From positions 62,001 to 126,000 of the forward strand of contig JAVBWA010000019.1 of NCBI GenBank assembly GCA_036677685.1: a stretch of DNA of 64,000 bases, read 5' to 3'. The DNA is from JAQUBU01 sp036677685. Its GTDB lineage: Bacteria > Bacillota > Syntrophomonadia > Syntrophomonadales > Syntrophomonadaceae. Position 1 is the first letter of the stretch, and each line of letters opens with the position of its first letter. Position numbers and translations under genes: made by a program. Positions 43,606 to 52,545 of this stretch are shown one piece after another. A model generated the notes under the pieces. It saw only the letters and a list, made by a program, of their open reading frames with translations, did not search any database and was not told where the DNA came from.

Positions 43606-44545
43606 TATGCAGCATTTTTCTTATAGCCAGGCACACTGCTTCATCTGAAGTATATTTGGATTTCCATTCAGTCGTATGAATTTTGGTCAGATCATATTGA
43701 AATTCCGGCACATCGCCATTCCATCCTACATTCTCACCGGTATATAAATATTTAACATTCTGCAAACCCATTTCTTTACATACCATATCAGCAATCGATG
43801 TGACCGTAGTTTGTGAATCCACTCCGATATTGAAACAGTTGATCATCTCCCGGCGGTTAAGCCATAAATACAATATCGCATCAATTAAATCAGCAACATA
43901 CAGATACGGCTTGCTTTGCTGCCCATTTCCCAATATCGCAAGACTTGTCGGGTTCTTTTTTAATTTTGCAATGAAGTCACACACTACTCCATGGGTTAAT
44001 CGTCCACCTACCACATTGGGAAAACGAAGAATCCAACTTTTGAGGTTATTCATATAGCAATACGATACAATGAAGGCTTCCGAAGCCAGTTTAGCCCCTC
44101 CATAATAAGAAACCGGCAGGAGATTTCCACTATCTTCACTAATTCTAACTCCCGGCTTATATCCATATACGGCCGAACTGGAGGCAAATATGATTTCTTT
44201 TACCTGGAACAATCGCATACATTCTAAAATATTGATAGTGGTTAAAAAGGTGTTTTGCAGGTCTCTGGCTGGATCATGAGCACTTGCTTGAATATCGGAA
44301 TTAGCGGCAAAATGAAACACCACATCGAATGTCTGAATTTGAAAAAGCTCACGCGCCTCCGCCGGCAAAGATAAATCACTCGGTATGAAAGTGAATTTAG
44401 GGTTGGAAAACAAATGCTGTATATTATCTTCCCTGCCCAATAGGAGATTATCCGCCACTACAACCCGGTATCCATCACTTATTAATCTATCCGCCAGGTG
44501 GCTTCCTATAAACCCGGCACCGCCAGCTAACAATACATTTTTTAT
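43601..44545 (-). CDS. NAD-dependent sugar epimerase/dehydratase, probable ATA start
   Basis: An extended SDR of about 314 residues: NVLLAGGAGFIGSHLADRL, VADNLLLG, FHFAANSDIQASAHDPARD, ASSSAVYG, the catalytic YYGGAKLASE, and LRFPNVVGGRLTHGV. No ATG, GTG or TTG in frame allows a complete first strand. A TTG at 44533 would begin inside it (LLAGG). An ATA at 44545 sits 6 bases after AGGG and gives I/M-KNVLLAGG, the normal start. An in-frame TGA lies further upstream. It could be a UDP-hexose 4-epimerase or similar; the substrate is uncertain. Follows gmd in a leftward operon. Confidence 0.82.
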   Translation of the reverse strand: MKNVLLAGGAGFIGSHLADRLISDGYRVVVADNLLLGREDNIQHLFSNPKFTFIPSDLSLPAEARELFQIQTFDVVFHFAANSDIQASAHDPARDLQNTFLTTINILECMRLFQVKEIIFASSSAVYGYKPGVRISEDSGNLLPVSYYGGAKLASEAFIVSYCYMNNLKSWILRFPNVVGGRLTHGVVCDFIAKLKKNPTSLAILGNGQQSKPYLYVADLIDAILYLWLNRREMINCFNIGVDSQTTVTSIADMVCKEMGLQNVKYLYTGENVGWNGDVPEFQYDLTKIHTTEWKSKYTSDEAVCLAIRKMLHN

Positions 44546-44559
44546 GCTTTGCCCTGAGC

Positions 44560-45636
44560 TTATTCATAAGCCCCCCTCGCTTCAACTGCATGCCCGGCAT
44601 CCCGCAGGGTTTTTTCCTGCCGGGCCATTTCCATATCATGGTCCAGCATCATCTTCACCAGTTCCTTAAACGTTACTCTGGGGGTCCATCCCAATACATC
44701 GCGGGCTTTCGATGCGTTCCCCTGAAGCGAATCCACTTCAGCGGGGCGAAAATAGCGGGGATCAATAATGACGTAATCATGCCAGTTTAAATCCAATTGA
44801 TTAAAAACTTCATATAAAAATTCTTTAACTGAATGGGAATGACCGGTTGCGATTACATAATCACCAGGCTTTTCCTGTTGCAACATCAGCCACATAGCTT
44901 CAACATAATCCCCGGCAAATCCCCAATCTCTTTTAGCATCAAGATTCCCCAGATACAATTTATCCTGCAAACCCAGCTTTATACGGCTGGCGGCACGGGT
45001 TATTTTCCGGGTTACAAATGTTTCTCCGCGGCGTGGTGACTCGTGGTTGAACAAAATGCCGTTGGCTATGAACATTCCATAGGCCTCCCGGTAATTTACT
45101 GCATACCAGTAGGCGGCGACCTTCGACACTGCATAAGGACTGCGGGGATGAAACATAGTTGTTTCATCCTGCGGAGGCGGAACCATCCCGAACATCTCCG
45201 ATGAACAGGCCTGGTAGATGCGAACTTCTCGGCCTGTAACATCAATATAATCCCTTATAGCTTCCAGTAAACGCAGGGTTCCAATAGCAACCGTGTCAGC
45301 TGTGTATTCGGGCTGGTCAAAAGAAACCCTGACATGGGACTGAGCAGCCAGGTTATAGACTTCATCAGGACAGACCTTATGCAAGATGCGCCTTAAGCCG
45401 GTACCATCATTAAGGTCACCATAATGGAGATACATACGAACCTTTGAATCATGTGGTTCCTGAAAAATATGATTAATACGATAGGTATTGAATGTAGATG
45501 CCCGCCGTATAATACCATGCACTTCATAGCCTTCTGCCAAAAGAAATTCGGCCAGATATGAACCGTCCTGACCAGTTATGCCCGTAATCAATGCTTTTTT
45601 TCCCAACAACTTGTTTGCCCCCCATAAAAACGCCAT
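44560..45636 (-). CDS. gmd: GDP-mannose 4,6-dehydratase
   Basis: A 358-residue enzyme that makes GDP-4-keto-6-deoxy-D-mannose, the shared precursor of GDP-fucose, GDP-rhamnose, GDP-perosamine and GDP-colitose. Motifs: ALITGITGQDGSYLAEFLL, EVHGIIRRASTFNTYRI, YNLAAQSHVRVSFDQPEYT, SSEMFG, RSPYAVSKVAAYW (catalytic Tyr and Lys), NHESPRRGETFVTRKI. It supplies substrate for the ColD- and ColC-like enzymes at 29-31 kb. The start at 45636 has a weak site; an internal TTG just after GGGGGG (at L10/L11 of this reading) is also possible. Confidence 0.95.
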   Translation of the reverse strand: MAFLWGANKLLGKKALITGITGQDGSYLAEFLLAEGYEVHGIIRRASTFNTYRINHIFQEPHDSKVRMYLHYGDLNDGTGLRRILHKVCPDEVYNLAAQSHVRVSFDQPEYTADTVAIGTLRLLEAIRDYIDVTGREVRIYQACSSEMFGMVPPPQDETTMFHPRSPYAVSKVAAYWYAVNYREAYGMFIANGILFNHESPRRGETFVTRKITRAASRIKLGLQDKLYLGNLDAKRDWGFAGDYVEAMWLMLQQEKPGDYVIATGHSHSVKEFLYEVFNQLDLNWHDYVIIDPRYFRPAEVDSLQGNASKARDVLGWTPRVTFKELVKMMLDHDMEMARQEKTLRDAGHAVEARGAYE

Positions 45637-45783
45637 TGCTCGGATTCTCAGTAATATATTACTCTCTCACACCTGGCTTAACTGCCTCATTCTAAACCGA
45701 GCTATTATTTCCAGTCCTTCAAGCGTTCTTTGTTACAATATGACGCTGCAAGTTGGAAGTGTTACAAAACCACACTTAAAGCA

Positions 45784-45827
45784 AAAAACAAAGGCGCTCC
45801 CAAGGTAATGGAGCCGGCCTTTGTTTT
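45784..45827 (-). terminator. Hairpin after the 45864-47036 gene
   Basis: AAAACAAAGGC and GCCTTTGTTTT form a long stem with T- and A-runs at its ends, between the leftward gene ending at 45864 and the gmd promoter region. Confidence 0.7.
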
Positions 45828-45863
45828 AGAAGGCAATTCTTATATGAACAGGTCAGTTCGTTA

Positions 45864-47036
45864 TCAGTATTTGGCCTGCCATCCGTCAATTTTCCAGCCT
45901 ATATTTTGAACCAAGAACAGTTCGACAGTTTCTTCGCGGCTATTCTCCAGGCTTTGTTCTGAATCATGCCAATGCAGTTTAACTGGTAATGTGGCTGTGC
46001 AACCGTCCTTTGCAAATACTGCTTTTTCGGCCTGGATTAGTTTTATTTTCTTTTCATCTTCCCCGAAAATTTCCTGTTTACGTTCTAACCAGCCTAGAAA
46101 AGACAAGCGTCCGGATTCCGTAAAATACCGATCAGCCGGTAAATCACCGTTTTTTAGGTTATGAGCCGTATCCCATGATGAATTTAAAATATCGTTGAGC
46201 ATATGACCGGCTATTTTGGAGAAGGCTATTGCTGAACGGTATGGAATAGATCTTAAAAATGCGGGTACCCCTTCCAGGTCTTTATCTCTGTAAATGTGAT
46301 AACAGGGATAGTAAGTATCAGCAAATAATTCAAAACCCAGGCTTACAGCCCGAATGCAAAAGTAACGGTCTTCACCCTGAAAGGAGATATTATAAATATC
46401 CTGAAAAGAAACTCCCTCGCTTAAAGCCTGGCGCGAAATGAGAGTGCAGGCTCCCAGGCCTCCCACCTTATATATTCCGGGTTCTTGCAATTCTTTAAGG
46501 AACTCTGTAATACGTTTTCTTTCCTCGCTTTCAGCCAGAATCTCCCCACGTTTAGACCGGTAGAGGGTATATTCATCCCTTACCCAGACATTAGGCAGTT
46601 CATACGTATAGTTCCAGCGAGTCCAAAAAATCTCGGATATAATATCACGCCGGGATGAAAGCAGATGTAATATCGTTTCGGGATGTAAAAGCAAATCGGA
46701 GTCAAGCAGCAGAATATAATCGTATTGCTCCTTTAATGCATGTTGAAGCAGTAAATCTTTATTGTTTGCCACCCGGGATATAAGCCGGTTGTTCCAATGA
46801 TGAATCTTATCGTCACATACATAGGGCTCCCGGTCGGGTTTCGCTTCAAAAAGCCAAACCTTGGATTGCAGCGGGCAAAAGTTTCTAAGCAGATTTGATG
46901 CACTTTCACTATCATTATCATCCACAAAAGCATAATCAACTTTTAATCCATTAAGATTCAGATCATAAATGGATAGTAAAAACTGCTCCAGAATTGCTTT
47001 CTTTTGCCGAACGCTGCTGGATATAAGTACCCTCAT
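45864..47036 (-). CDS. GT-A-like glycosyltransferase (paralogue of the N-terminal domain at 16372-17916)
   Basis: About 390 residues. The first ~260 residues match the N-terminal half of the 16.4 kb protein: RVLISSSVRQKKAILEQFLL, YAFVDDNDSESASNLL, YDYILLLDSDLLLHPETILH (DSD), KVGGLGACTLISRQALSEGV. Instead of a GT2 domain it has a ~120-residue C-terminal domain with a NTF2-like look (KKIKLIQAEKAVFAKDGCTA; VELFLVQNIGWKIDGWQAKY). ATG at 47036 behind GGGTGGGGG. Role in glycan assembly inferred. Confidence 0.82.
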   Translation of the reverse strand: MRVLISSSVRQKKAILEQFLLSIYDLNLNGLKVDYAFVDDNDSESASNLLRNFCPLQSKVWLFEAKPDREPYVCDDKIHHWNNRLISRVANNKDLLLQHALKEQYDYILLLDSDLLLHPETILHLLSSRRDIISEIFWTRWNYTYELPNVWVRDEYTLYRSKRGEILAESEERKRITEFLKELQEPGIYKVGGLGACTLISRQALSEGVSFQDIYNISFQGEDRYFCIRAVSLGFELFADTYYPCYHIYRDKDLEGVPAFLRSIPYRSAIAFSKIAGHMLNDILNSSWDTAHNLKNGDLPADRYFTESGRLSFLGWLERKQEIFGEDEKKIKLIQAEKAVFAKDGCTATLPVKLHWHDSEQSLENSREETVELFLVQNIGWKIDGWQAKY

Positions 47037-47058
47037 CAAGTTTCAAGCCCCCACCCTT

Positions 47059-49392
47059 TTAAACATAATTTAAAATGCGATGGCCAGGCGCATATTTCAT
47101 TATATGGCCTTTAATACTGAGTAAATGGGTTTCAACTAATCCAATCATGCGCTCAAGAAATTCCGGCTGATCGATTACTGTTAGTTCATCAAGAAAATTC
47201 AAGCATTCCCAGCTTTCCATCCGTTTACCCATTTTAGCGAAGGTCCGAGCTGCTATAATTATATTTTTCCAATTAAACAAACCCTGGTCTTTAAGTAAAA
47301 TATCAATCGGAACGCTGCTGCCACCATGCAGGGCTGTAATATGTTCTATGGCCGGTTCACAACTTTGCGAGATCTTTGCTGCTTGCAGGAAAACTCCTAC
47401 AGCTTCTTGAAATCTCTTCTGGCCTACATATATGGATCCCAGAGAGAGCAGAGCTTTATAGTGTCCTGTTCCAGGACTGCACAGATAATTCCACCAGGCC
47501 GTCTCCCCCATTTGAAGGCACTTGAGGAGCAGAGCTTCCGCTTCCTTTACCTGTCCGACAAGGCCATGGGCAATCGCTTGCAGGTAAAAAAGATCCGTAT
47601 AATCAGGGAAGGCTTTTTGGCCGGCATCGGCAATCTTAATAGCTTGTTCATATTGACCGAGGTTTATAAGAGACATCGTATAATAGTAAAATACAGCGCT
47701 TTCATTTTTTAAACCAAGCTCAAAGCAATGTTCAAAATACACAAGCGCTTTTTTGGTTTCCTGAGCATAAAATGCTTCCTTCCCAAGCAAAAAGTGTTTT
47801 TGCGGATTATCATCCAGCCAATTCCTGCTGATAATTTCCTCCCATATTTCTCTTTTAGCGGCAACTTGTTCACAAGGAGACTGGAAGTGCAAATGCATTA
47901 TTTCAAGGTCAGCAATCGGTTCAGATTTAATTTTATTTTCCTCCCAATACAAGCCCTCGGCAAGAACTCCCCTATAGCGCGTTTGAGATTTGAACAGGCG
48001 TACACTGCCGGAAATTTGCCAATTTTGGGTAGACTGATTCTTATCTAAAGGGGTATGAATCTTGAGCAGATAAGCCGGGCAAGCATTACTTTTCAAGGTT
48101 CTGACAAGGACCTTTACACTCTCCTCCGGCAAGACTTCGTCCGCATCCAATACCAGAATCCATTCTCCCCGTGCCTGGTCTAAAGCGTAATTGCGGGCAG
48201 AAGAAAAATCATGCTGCCAGGGCAAGTTATGAATCTCTGCCCCCAACTCCAGGGCAATTGTAAGGCTTCGATCAGTTGAACCGGTATCTATATATACTAC
48301 CTGTGAGGCTATCTCATTTACACTCTTAATACAGGTGGGGAGAGTTCCGGCCTCATTATTGCCAATGATGCAGATACTCAATTCGGGGTAGTCTTTTTCC
48401 ACAGCATGCCTGGAAGCTGTTTCCAGCAATTCCTCAGGTGACTGGTTAAGAAAAAAGCTTTCAATCGGATACCATGGTGGCGGAGGCGGTAACTGCAGAT
48501 ACTCCTTGATTATATCTCTCGCCTCGGAATAACGGCCGCACATAAAGTGACATACCCCGCTCAGCAGTACCAAATCTGAATAGTCACTGTATATATTCCG
48601 GTAGTATTCAGTATAATTTTGAGCTTGCAAATATTTCCCCAGTTCAAATAATAAGGTTATAATCCTTTTTATCATTATAGGGCCATAACCCTGCCCGGGA
48701 TGGGTTAATGACGCTGCCTTTATAAATTGAGCCAAAGCTTCTTCCCTTTGACCAAGACGCAAATACTCGGTGCCCAGATTGTAATAATAAAAGCCATCTC
48801 TTTGCTCTTCCGGAATATTTTCTAATATCCTGATATTTCTTTGGATTTTTGCCGGTATATTGACCAGTTTTTGATTATAACCAAAATGGAAAACCAGGAT
48901 ACTGCTTTGCAGGATTTGGCTTTGGTCACAATGCTGGGCGATTGCCGCAAGGATTTGTTCATGGATACTTCCGGTAAAACGGTATTCTTTTCGGTTCCTG
49001 AACATCCGAAGCCCGGGGACGGTTAGTTCCACCCCCTCGGCAGTGGTGTTGACAATCTGAAGAAAATAGGCCTCGGGGCCTTCAACAGCCATAATTTTCT
49101 TCAACTCCGAACGGCTGTCCGCACTAAGCTCCTCATCACAGTCCAGATAAAGCACCCAATCACCGGTCGCGTGTTCAAGAGAGATATTACGTGCCTTGCT
49201 AAAGTCATCTTCCCATTTACCGGTAATGACTTTTGCACCCAGGGAAAGGGCTATTTCAGAGGTGCGATCCATTGAGCCAGTGTCTACGACTATAATTTCA
49301 TCCGCCAATCCTATAACACTGTTAATACAACGGCTGATGTTTTCTTCTTCGTTTTTTGCTATCATACACAGACTTAAACGTTTAGGTTCCAT
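47059..49392 (-). CDS. Double GT2 glycosyltransferase with TPR segments
   Basis: A 777-residue protein with two complete SunS-like GT2 domains. Domain 1 (~5-230) has LSLCMIAKNEEENISRCINS, EIIVVDTGSMDRTSEIALSL and WVLYLDCDEELSADS. Domain 2 (~340-555) has LSICIIGNNEAGTLPTCIKS, VVYIDTGSTDRSLTIALELG and WILVLDADEVLPEES. Each is followed by TPR-like helical pairs (HPGQGYGPIMIKRI; FYYYTMSLINLGQYEQAIKI). GT2-TPR proteins of this kind often glycosylate proteins, including peptides at Ser, Thr or Cys; the acceptor here is unknown. GAGGAGG precedes the ATG. The start overlaps the TPR gene end by 19 bp. Confidence 0.9.
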   Translation of the reverse strand: MEPKRLSLCMIAKNEEENISRCINSVIGLADEIIVVDTGSMDRTSEIALSLGAKVITGKWEDDFSKARNISLEHATGDWVLYLDCDEELSADSRSELKKIMAVEGPEAYFLQIVNTTAEGVELTVPGLRMFRNRKEYRFTGSIHEQILAAIAQHCDQSQILQSSILVFHFGYNQKLVNIPAKIQRNIRILENIPEEQRDGFYYYNLGTEYLRLGQREEALAQFIKAASLTHPGQGYGPIMIKRIITLLFELGKYLQAQNYTEYYRNIYSDYSDLVLLSGVCHFMCGRYSEARDIIKEYLQLPPPPPWYPIESFFLNQSPEELLETASRHAVEKDYPELSICIIGNNEAGTLPTCIKSVNEIASQVVYIDTGSTDRSLTIALELGAEIHNLPWQHDFSSARNYALDQARGEWILVLDADEVLPEESVKVLVRTLKSNACPAYLLKIHTPLDKNQSTQNWQISGSVRLFKSQTRYRGVLAEGLYWEENKIKSEPIADLEIMHLHFQSPCEQVAAKREIWEEIISRNWLDDNPQKHFLLGKEAFYAQETKKALVYFEHCFELGLKNESAVFYYYTMSLINLGQYEQAIKIADAGQKAFPDYTDLFYLQAIAHGLVGQVKEAEALLLKCLQMGETAWWNYLCSPGTGHYKALLSLGSIYVGQKRFQEAVGVFLQAAKISQSCEPAIEHITALHGGSSVPIDILLKDQGLFNWKNIIIAARTFAKMGKRMESWECLNFLDELTVIDQPEFLERMIGLVETHLLSIKGHIMKYAPGHRILNYV

Positions 49393-50837
49393 ACATCCTC
49401 CTCACCTCTGTGATCAATCGAATAAATATCTCCGTTATGTTCTTGTGGCAGGAGCAACTGCCTTAATCGTTTTGACTTGTATTTAAGGGTACACAAACGC
49501 AATAGTTCATTTATCATTTGCGGATTGTCTATAAGAGAATCCAACTTTTGGACGAGCATGGCCATGGCATGAATAGCCAGTGATTCAATAACCAGACATG
49601 GGTAAAACTGGTTTTCCGGATGAAGAACCACCGCCTGCAAAAAGTATTCTGTAGCCTGTTTATGGAATCCTGATTTTGATGATGCCAGACCGAGCCTGTA
49701 ATAGTCTTCGGCCTGCTCATTTGCCTGAAAAAGACTTCTTTCCAACAGGATCTTGGCTTCACAAAAGCAGTCCTGTTCAAAGGCTTTTTTCCCCAATTGC
49801 CGGTAGGCTTCAATCCTATCACAAGAATAAAAATGCTGTATTATATCCAAGGCTAACGCGCTTGCACCCAAACTGAATAATTCCAATGAACTTTTCATTA
49901 TTATCGATTTAATCTCGTTTCTTAACTTTGTGGTGTCCATAGATTCTCGGGTGTTATTCATTATAAATTCATCCATTAGTAAACATGCATGAATATATGG
50001 TGAGTTATAACCTGAACCAGCCAGGAGCCGACCGGCACTTTGCCGTGGTAATTGCAGCCATTTGGAAATGCAGTAATATATAATAAGGTTTTTATCTATT
50101 GTAATGAGGGAATCTTTATTTTCAATCATGTTTTGAACTTCATCGTACCTGCCTAAATGCAATTGGCACTGTATCCATTCCAAGTAAAGCTGATATTTTT
50201 CATTAAGACGATTTATTAAATCCAAACAGACTTCATATTCCTCAATTATCAGGAGTAATTGAACAAGGCCGGGCTCATTGATTGCGTTGCTGGTCAAAAG
50301 ACTTTCAGCCAACAATGCTTTATCAAAACCGGATTGCAATAATAGTAAGCAAAATGCTTTAAGACTATAAAGACTAGGCTTTTCCTTGGTAAACAGCTTA
50401 AGGAAGTTAAAGGCTTCTTCCGATTTTCCCTCATGCGCAGAAATCAGGGCCAGATACCAATATGCTCTATTATTCTCATCAATATCTTCCGGGTAGTTCA
50501 GAAAGCTCTTTTTTATACTGATACACTTTAAAAAGGATGCCCGGCTATGACTTAGCAACCCCATCTGGTAGTTAATCTTAGCTCTGATATAAAACAGTTC
50601 CCGACAGTCAGGATAGTAGCTTAATCCTTCCTCGATTGCTGATAGAGCTTTTGCGAATTCCCCAAGTTTGTAAAGACACAAACTGTATTCCCAGTACAGC
50701 TGTAGTGCATGTTCATCTCTGGGCCGAATCCGAGTAAGAATTACTGCGTAATATTGCTGAGCCTGTTCATAATCTCCTTGACTATACAAGCTGCGAGCAT
50801 GTTCATAATCGCCGGTAGTATTGTTACTATTTACCAT
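49374..50837 (-). CDS. Tetratricopeptide-repeat protein
   Basis: A 487-residue all-helical protein with TPR units near the N-terminus (YEHARSLYSQGDYEQAQQYY; YKLGEFAKALSAIEEGLSYY) and C-terminus (LERSLFQANEQAEDYYRLGL; SGFHKQATEYFLQAVVLHPE). No signal peptide. It is translationally coupled to the GT2-TPR gene, so it probably serves as a scaffold or partner in protein glycosylation; this is inferred from context. AGGAG precedes the ATG. Confidence 0.85.
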   Translation of the reverse strand: MVNSNNTTGDYEHARSLYSQGDYEQAQQYYAVILTRIRPRDEHALQLYWEYSLCLYKLGEFAKALSAIEEGLSYYPDCRELFYIRAKINYQMGLLSHSRASFLKCISIKKSFLNYPEDIDENNRAYWYLALISAHEGKSEEAFNFLKLFTKEKPSLYSLKAFCLLLLQSGFDKALLAESLLTSNAINEPGLVQLLLIIEEYEVCLDLINRLNEKYQLYLEWIQCQLHLGRYDEVQNMIENKDSLITIDKNLIIYYCISKWLQLPRQSAGRLLAGSGYNSPYIHACLLMDEFIMNNTRESMDTTKLRNEIKSIIMKSSLELFSLGASALALDIIQHFYSCDRIEAYRQLGKKAFEQDCFCEAKILLERSLFQANEQAEDYYRLGLASSKSGFHKQATEYFLQAVVLHPENQFYPCLVIESLAIHAMAMLVQKLDSLIDNPQMINELLRLCTLKYKSKRLRQLLLPQEHNGDIYSIDHRGEEDVWNLNV

Positions 50838-50873
50838 ATATTTTCTCCTGCATGAATATATTTAACATATTAC

Positions 50874-51103
50874 TTATGTATGCAGGATTTTCTTTAATGA
50901 TGATATCTTACTATTTACCACCTTGGTAAATGGAAAATCTAAATCTAAATTCTTCTGTTTTTTTTCTACTCTGGCAGTATCCGTCTCCGCAAAAACCCGG
51001 CAGCCGTTGGTCAGACACCTGGCATGCAAGAGTTGTTCTCTTCATAGTACCGTAGGGAACGCACGCTTACTCCGGTCTTGCTGGCTCGCTCGCCAATAAG
51101 CAT
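50874..51103 (-). pseudogene. Frameshifted remnant of a MerR-family regulator
   Basis: From ATG 51103 the minus strand reads LIGERASKTGVSVRSLRYYE, the MerR helix-turn-helix start, then runs into a stop at 51011. A shift of frame just after YYEE restores QLLHARCLTNGCRVFAETDT and ARVEKKQKN, the usual MerR continuation (GLL-x-P-x-R ... GYRVY ... D-x-x-R). The frame then ends at 50874, far short of a full MerR protein. A decayed, truncated gene. Confidence 0.72.
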
Positions 51104-51135
51104 TAATGACGCCCCCCACCGGCCGTATTCATATT

Positions 51136-51168
51136 TATGCATCGGAATAAACCGCAGCGCAGTTCAAA
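51136..51168 (+). repeat. Dispersed structured repeat, fragment R7
   Basis: Only the 5' end survives: TTATGCATCGGAATAAACCG, then CAGCGCAGTTCAAAC. The first hairpin is degraded and the rest is missing. Confidence 0.6.
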
Positions 51169-51175
51169 CTTTTTC

Positions 51176-51204
51176 TTTACAAATGGCAAATAATAGCTAT
51201 ATTA
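51176..51204 (+). promoter_or_regulatory. Probable promoter of the GntR-ABC operon
   Basis: TTTACA at 51176-51181 and a TATATTAT stretch at 51198-51205 give a 16-18-base spacer, shortly upstream of the GntR gene and its putative operator. Confidence 0.5.
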
Positions 51205-51210
51205 TTATAG

Positions 51211-51240
51211 TGTACTAACTGTATTATTTTATGTAGTACA
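51211..51240 (+). promoter_or_regulatory. Putative GntR (YtrA-type) operator
   Basis: Inverted repeat TGTACTA (51211-51217) and TAGTACA (51234-51240) with a 16-base centre, between the promoter and the ribosome site of the GntR gene, the place expected for autorepression. Confidence 0.55.
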
Positions 51241-51263
51241 GTTTGCGGAAAGGGGGGTTTCTT

Positions 51264-51653
51264 ATGTTTGAACTGGATCTGCGCAGCCGGGCTCCCATTT
51301 ACGAGCAACTGGTGGAAAAAATAAAAGAACTGATTGTCAACAATGTACTTAAGCCTGATGAACAATTGCCTACGGTAAGGGTTTTGGCCGGCAGTCTGAC
51401 CATTAATCCCAATACTGTGCAGAAAGCCTATCGTGAATTGGAGCACCGCGGTTATATATATTCCCTGCCCGGTAAAGGGAATTTCGTCCGCGCTGCGGTT
51501 CCGGAAAACAACTCGATCCGTCTTCAGAATCTGGAAAACGATTTTTTGCGAATCGTATCTGAAATGCTTTATCTGGGTATGGCTCCCTCACGCATAGATA
51601 GTCTTATCCAGCAAGCCTTGGCTAAAAGTGAAGGAGGTAAGAACTATGATTGA
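51264..51653 (+). CDS. GntR family regulator, YtrA subfamily
   Basis: About 129 residues: a winged helix at ~5-75 (LRSRAPIYEQLVEKIKELIV; TVRVLAGSLTINPNTVQKAY; LEHRGYIYSLPGKGNFV) and a short helical C-terminus instead of a ligand domain, as in YtrA. YtrA-type proteins repress the ABC transporter operon they head. I chose the ATG at 51264 because AAAGGGGGG lies before it. The stop overlaps the ATPase start. Confidence 0.92.
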   Translation: MFELDLRSRAPIYEQLVEKIKELIVNNVLKPDEQLPTVRVLAGSLTINPNTVQKAYRELEHRGYIYSLPGKGNFVRAAVPENNSIRLQNLENDFLRIVSEMLYLGMAPSRIDSLIQQALAKSEGGKNYD

Positions 51654-52545
51654 ATTAAGCAGAGTTAGCAAACACTTTGCGGATTTGGAAGCTCTTCACG
51701 ATGTGGGTTTGACTGTGCGCAGGGGTTCAATTTATGGACTGGTAGGCTCCAATGGAGCAGGCAAAACCACTCTGTTGAAAATCCTGGCGGGCATTTACCG
51801 GCAGGATTCCGGTCAGGTCATGATTGATTCTCAAGCAATATACGAAAACAATGCCGTCAAAGCACGCATGGTTTTCATTCCCGATAATCCCTACTATTTT
51901 GCCAATTACACCATAAAGGATATGGCCGCTTATTACGCCCGGATTTATCCGAACTGGGATCAGGAACGTTTTGAGAAGCTGCAAAGAGTTTTTAATCTGG
52001 ATTTTAACCGATCCTGCAAAAAACTGTCCAAAGGTATGCAGCGGCAGGTAGCTTTTTGGCTGGGCCTGGCTTTGAAACCTGATCTGATGATATTGGATGA
52101 ACCACTTGACGGATTGGACCCGGTAATGCGGCAAAAAGTGAGGAATCTGCTTATTCAGGATGTAGCGGAAAGAGATATGAGCGTCTTGATATCTTCACAC
52201 AATTTGCGGGATTTGGAGGATGTCTGTGATCATATCGGCATACTGCATAAGGGGAGGATGCTGCTCCAAAAGGACCTGGACGATCTTAAAGCCGACATCC
52301 ATAAAATCCAACTTGCTTTTACCGGGGAAATTCCAACCTTGCTGCTTCAGGAAACACCGGCCTTATATCAGGAAAGAAGAGGCAGCATCTTAATTCTGAT
52401 CGTGCGGGGCGCCTATGACGAGATCATCCGGCGCATGCAAGCCTATAAACCGGCTATTTTAGATGTCCTGCCCCTCACCCTGGAGGAGATATTCATTTAT
52501 GAAATGGGGGTCAACGGTTATGAAACCAACAACATCCTTTATTAG
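51646..52545 (+). CDS. ABC transporter ATPase (YtrB-like)
   Basis: About 299 residues. Walker A GSNGAGKTTLLK is near 37, the signature LSKGMQRQVAFWLGLALKP near 128 (LSKGM form, common in YtrB-type proteins), Walker B LMILDEPLDGLDP near 150, and the switch VLISSHNLRDLEDVCD near 180. The C-terminal ~90 residues are an accessory domain. ATG at 51646 preceded by AAGGAGG. Overlaps both neighbours, forming a tight three-gene operon with the GntR regulator and the permease. Confidence 0.93.
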   Translation: MIELSRVSKHFADLEALHDVGLTVRRGSIYGLVGSNGAGKTTLLKILAGIYRQDSGQVMIDSQAIYENNAVKARMVFIPDNPYYFANYTIKDMAAYYARIYPNWDQERFEKLQRVFNLDFNRSCKKLSKGMQRQVAFWLGLALKPDLMILDEPLDGLDPVMRQKVRNLLIQDVAERDMSVLISSHNLRDLEDVCDHIGILHKGRMLLQKDLDDLKADIHKIQLAFTGEIPTLLLQETPALYQERRGSILILIVRGAYDEIIRRMQAYKPAILDVLPLTLEEIFIYEMGVNGYETNNILY

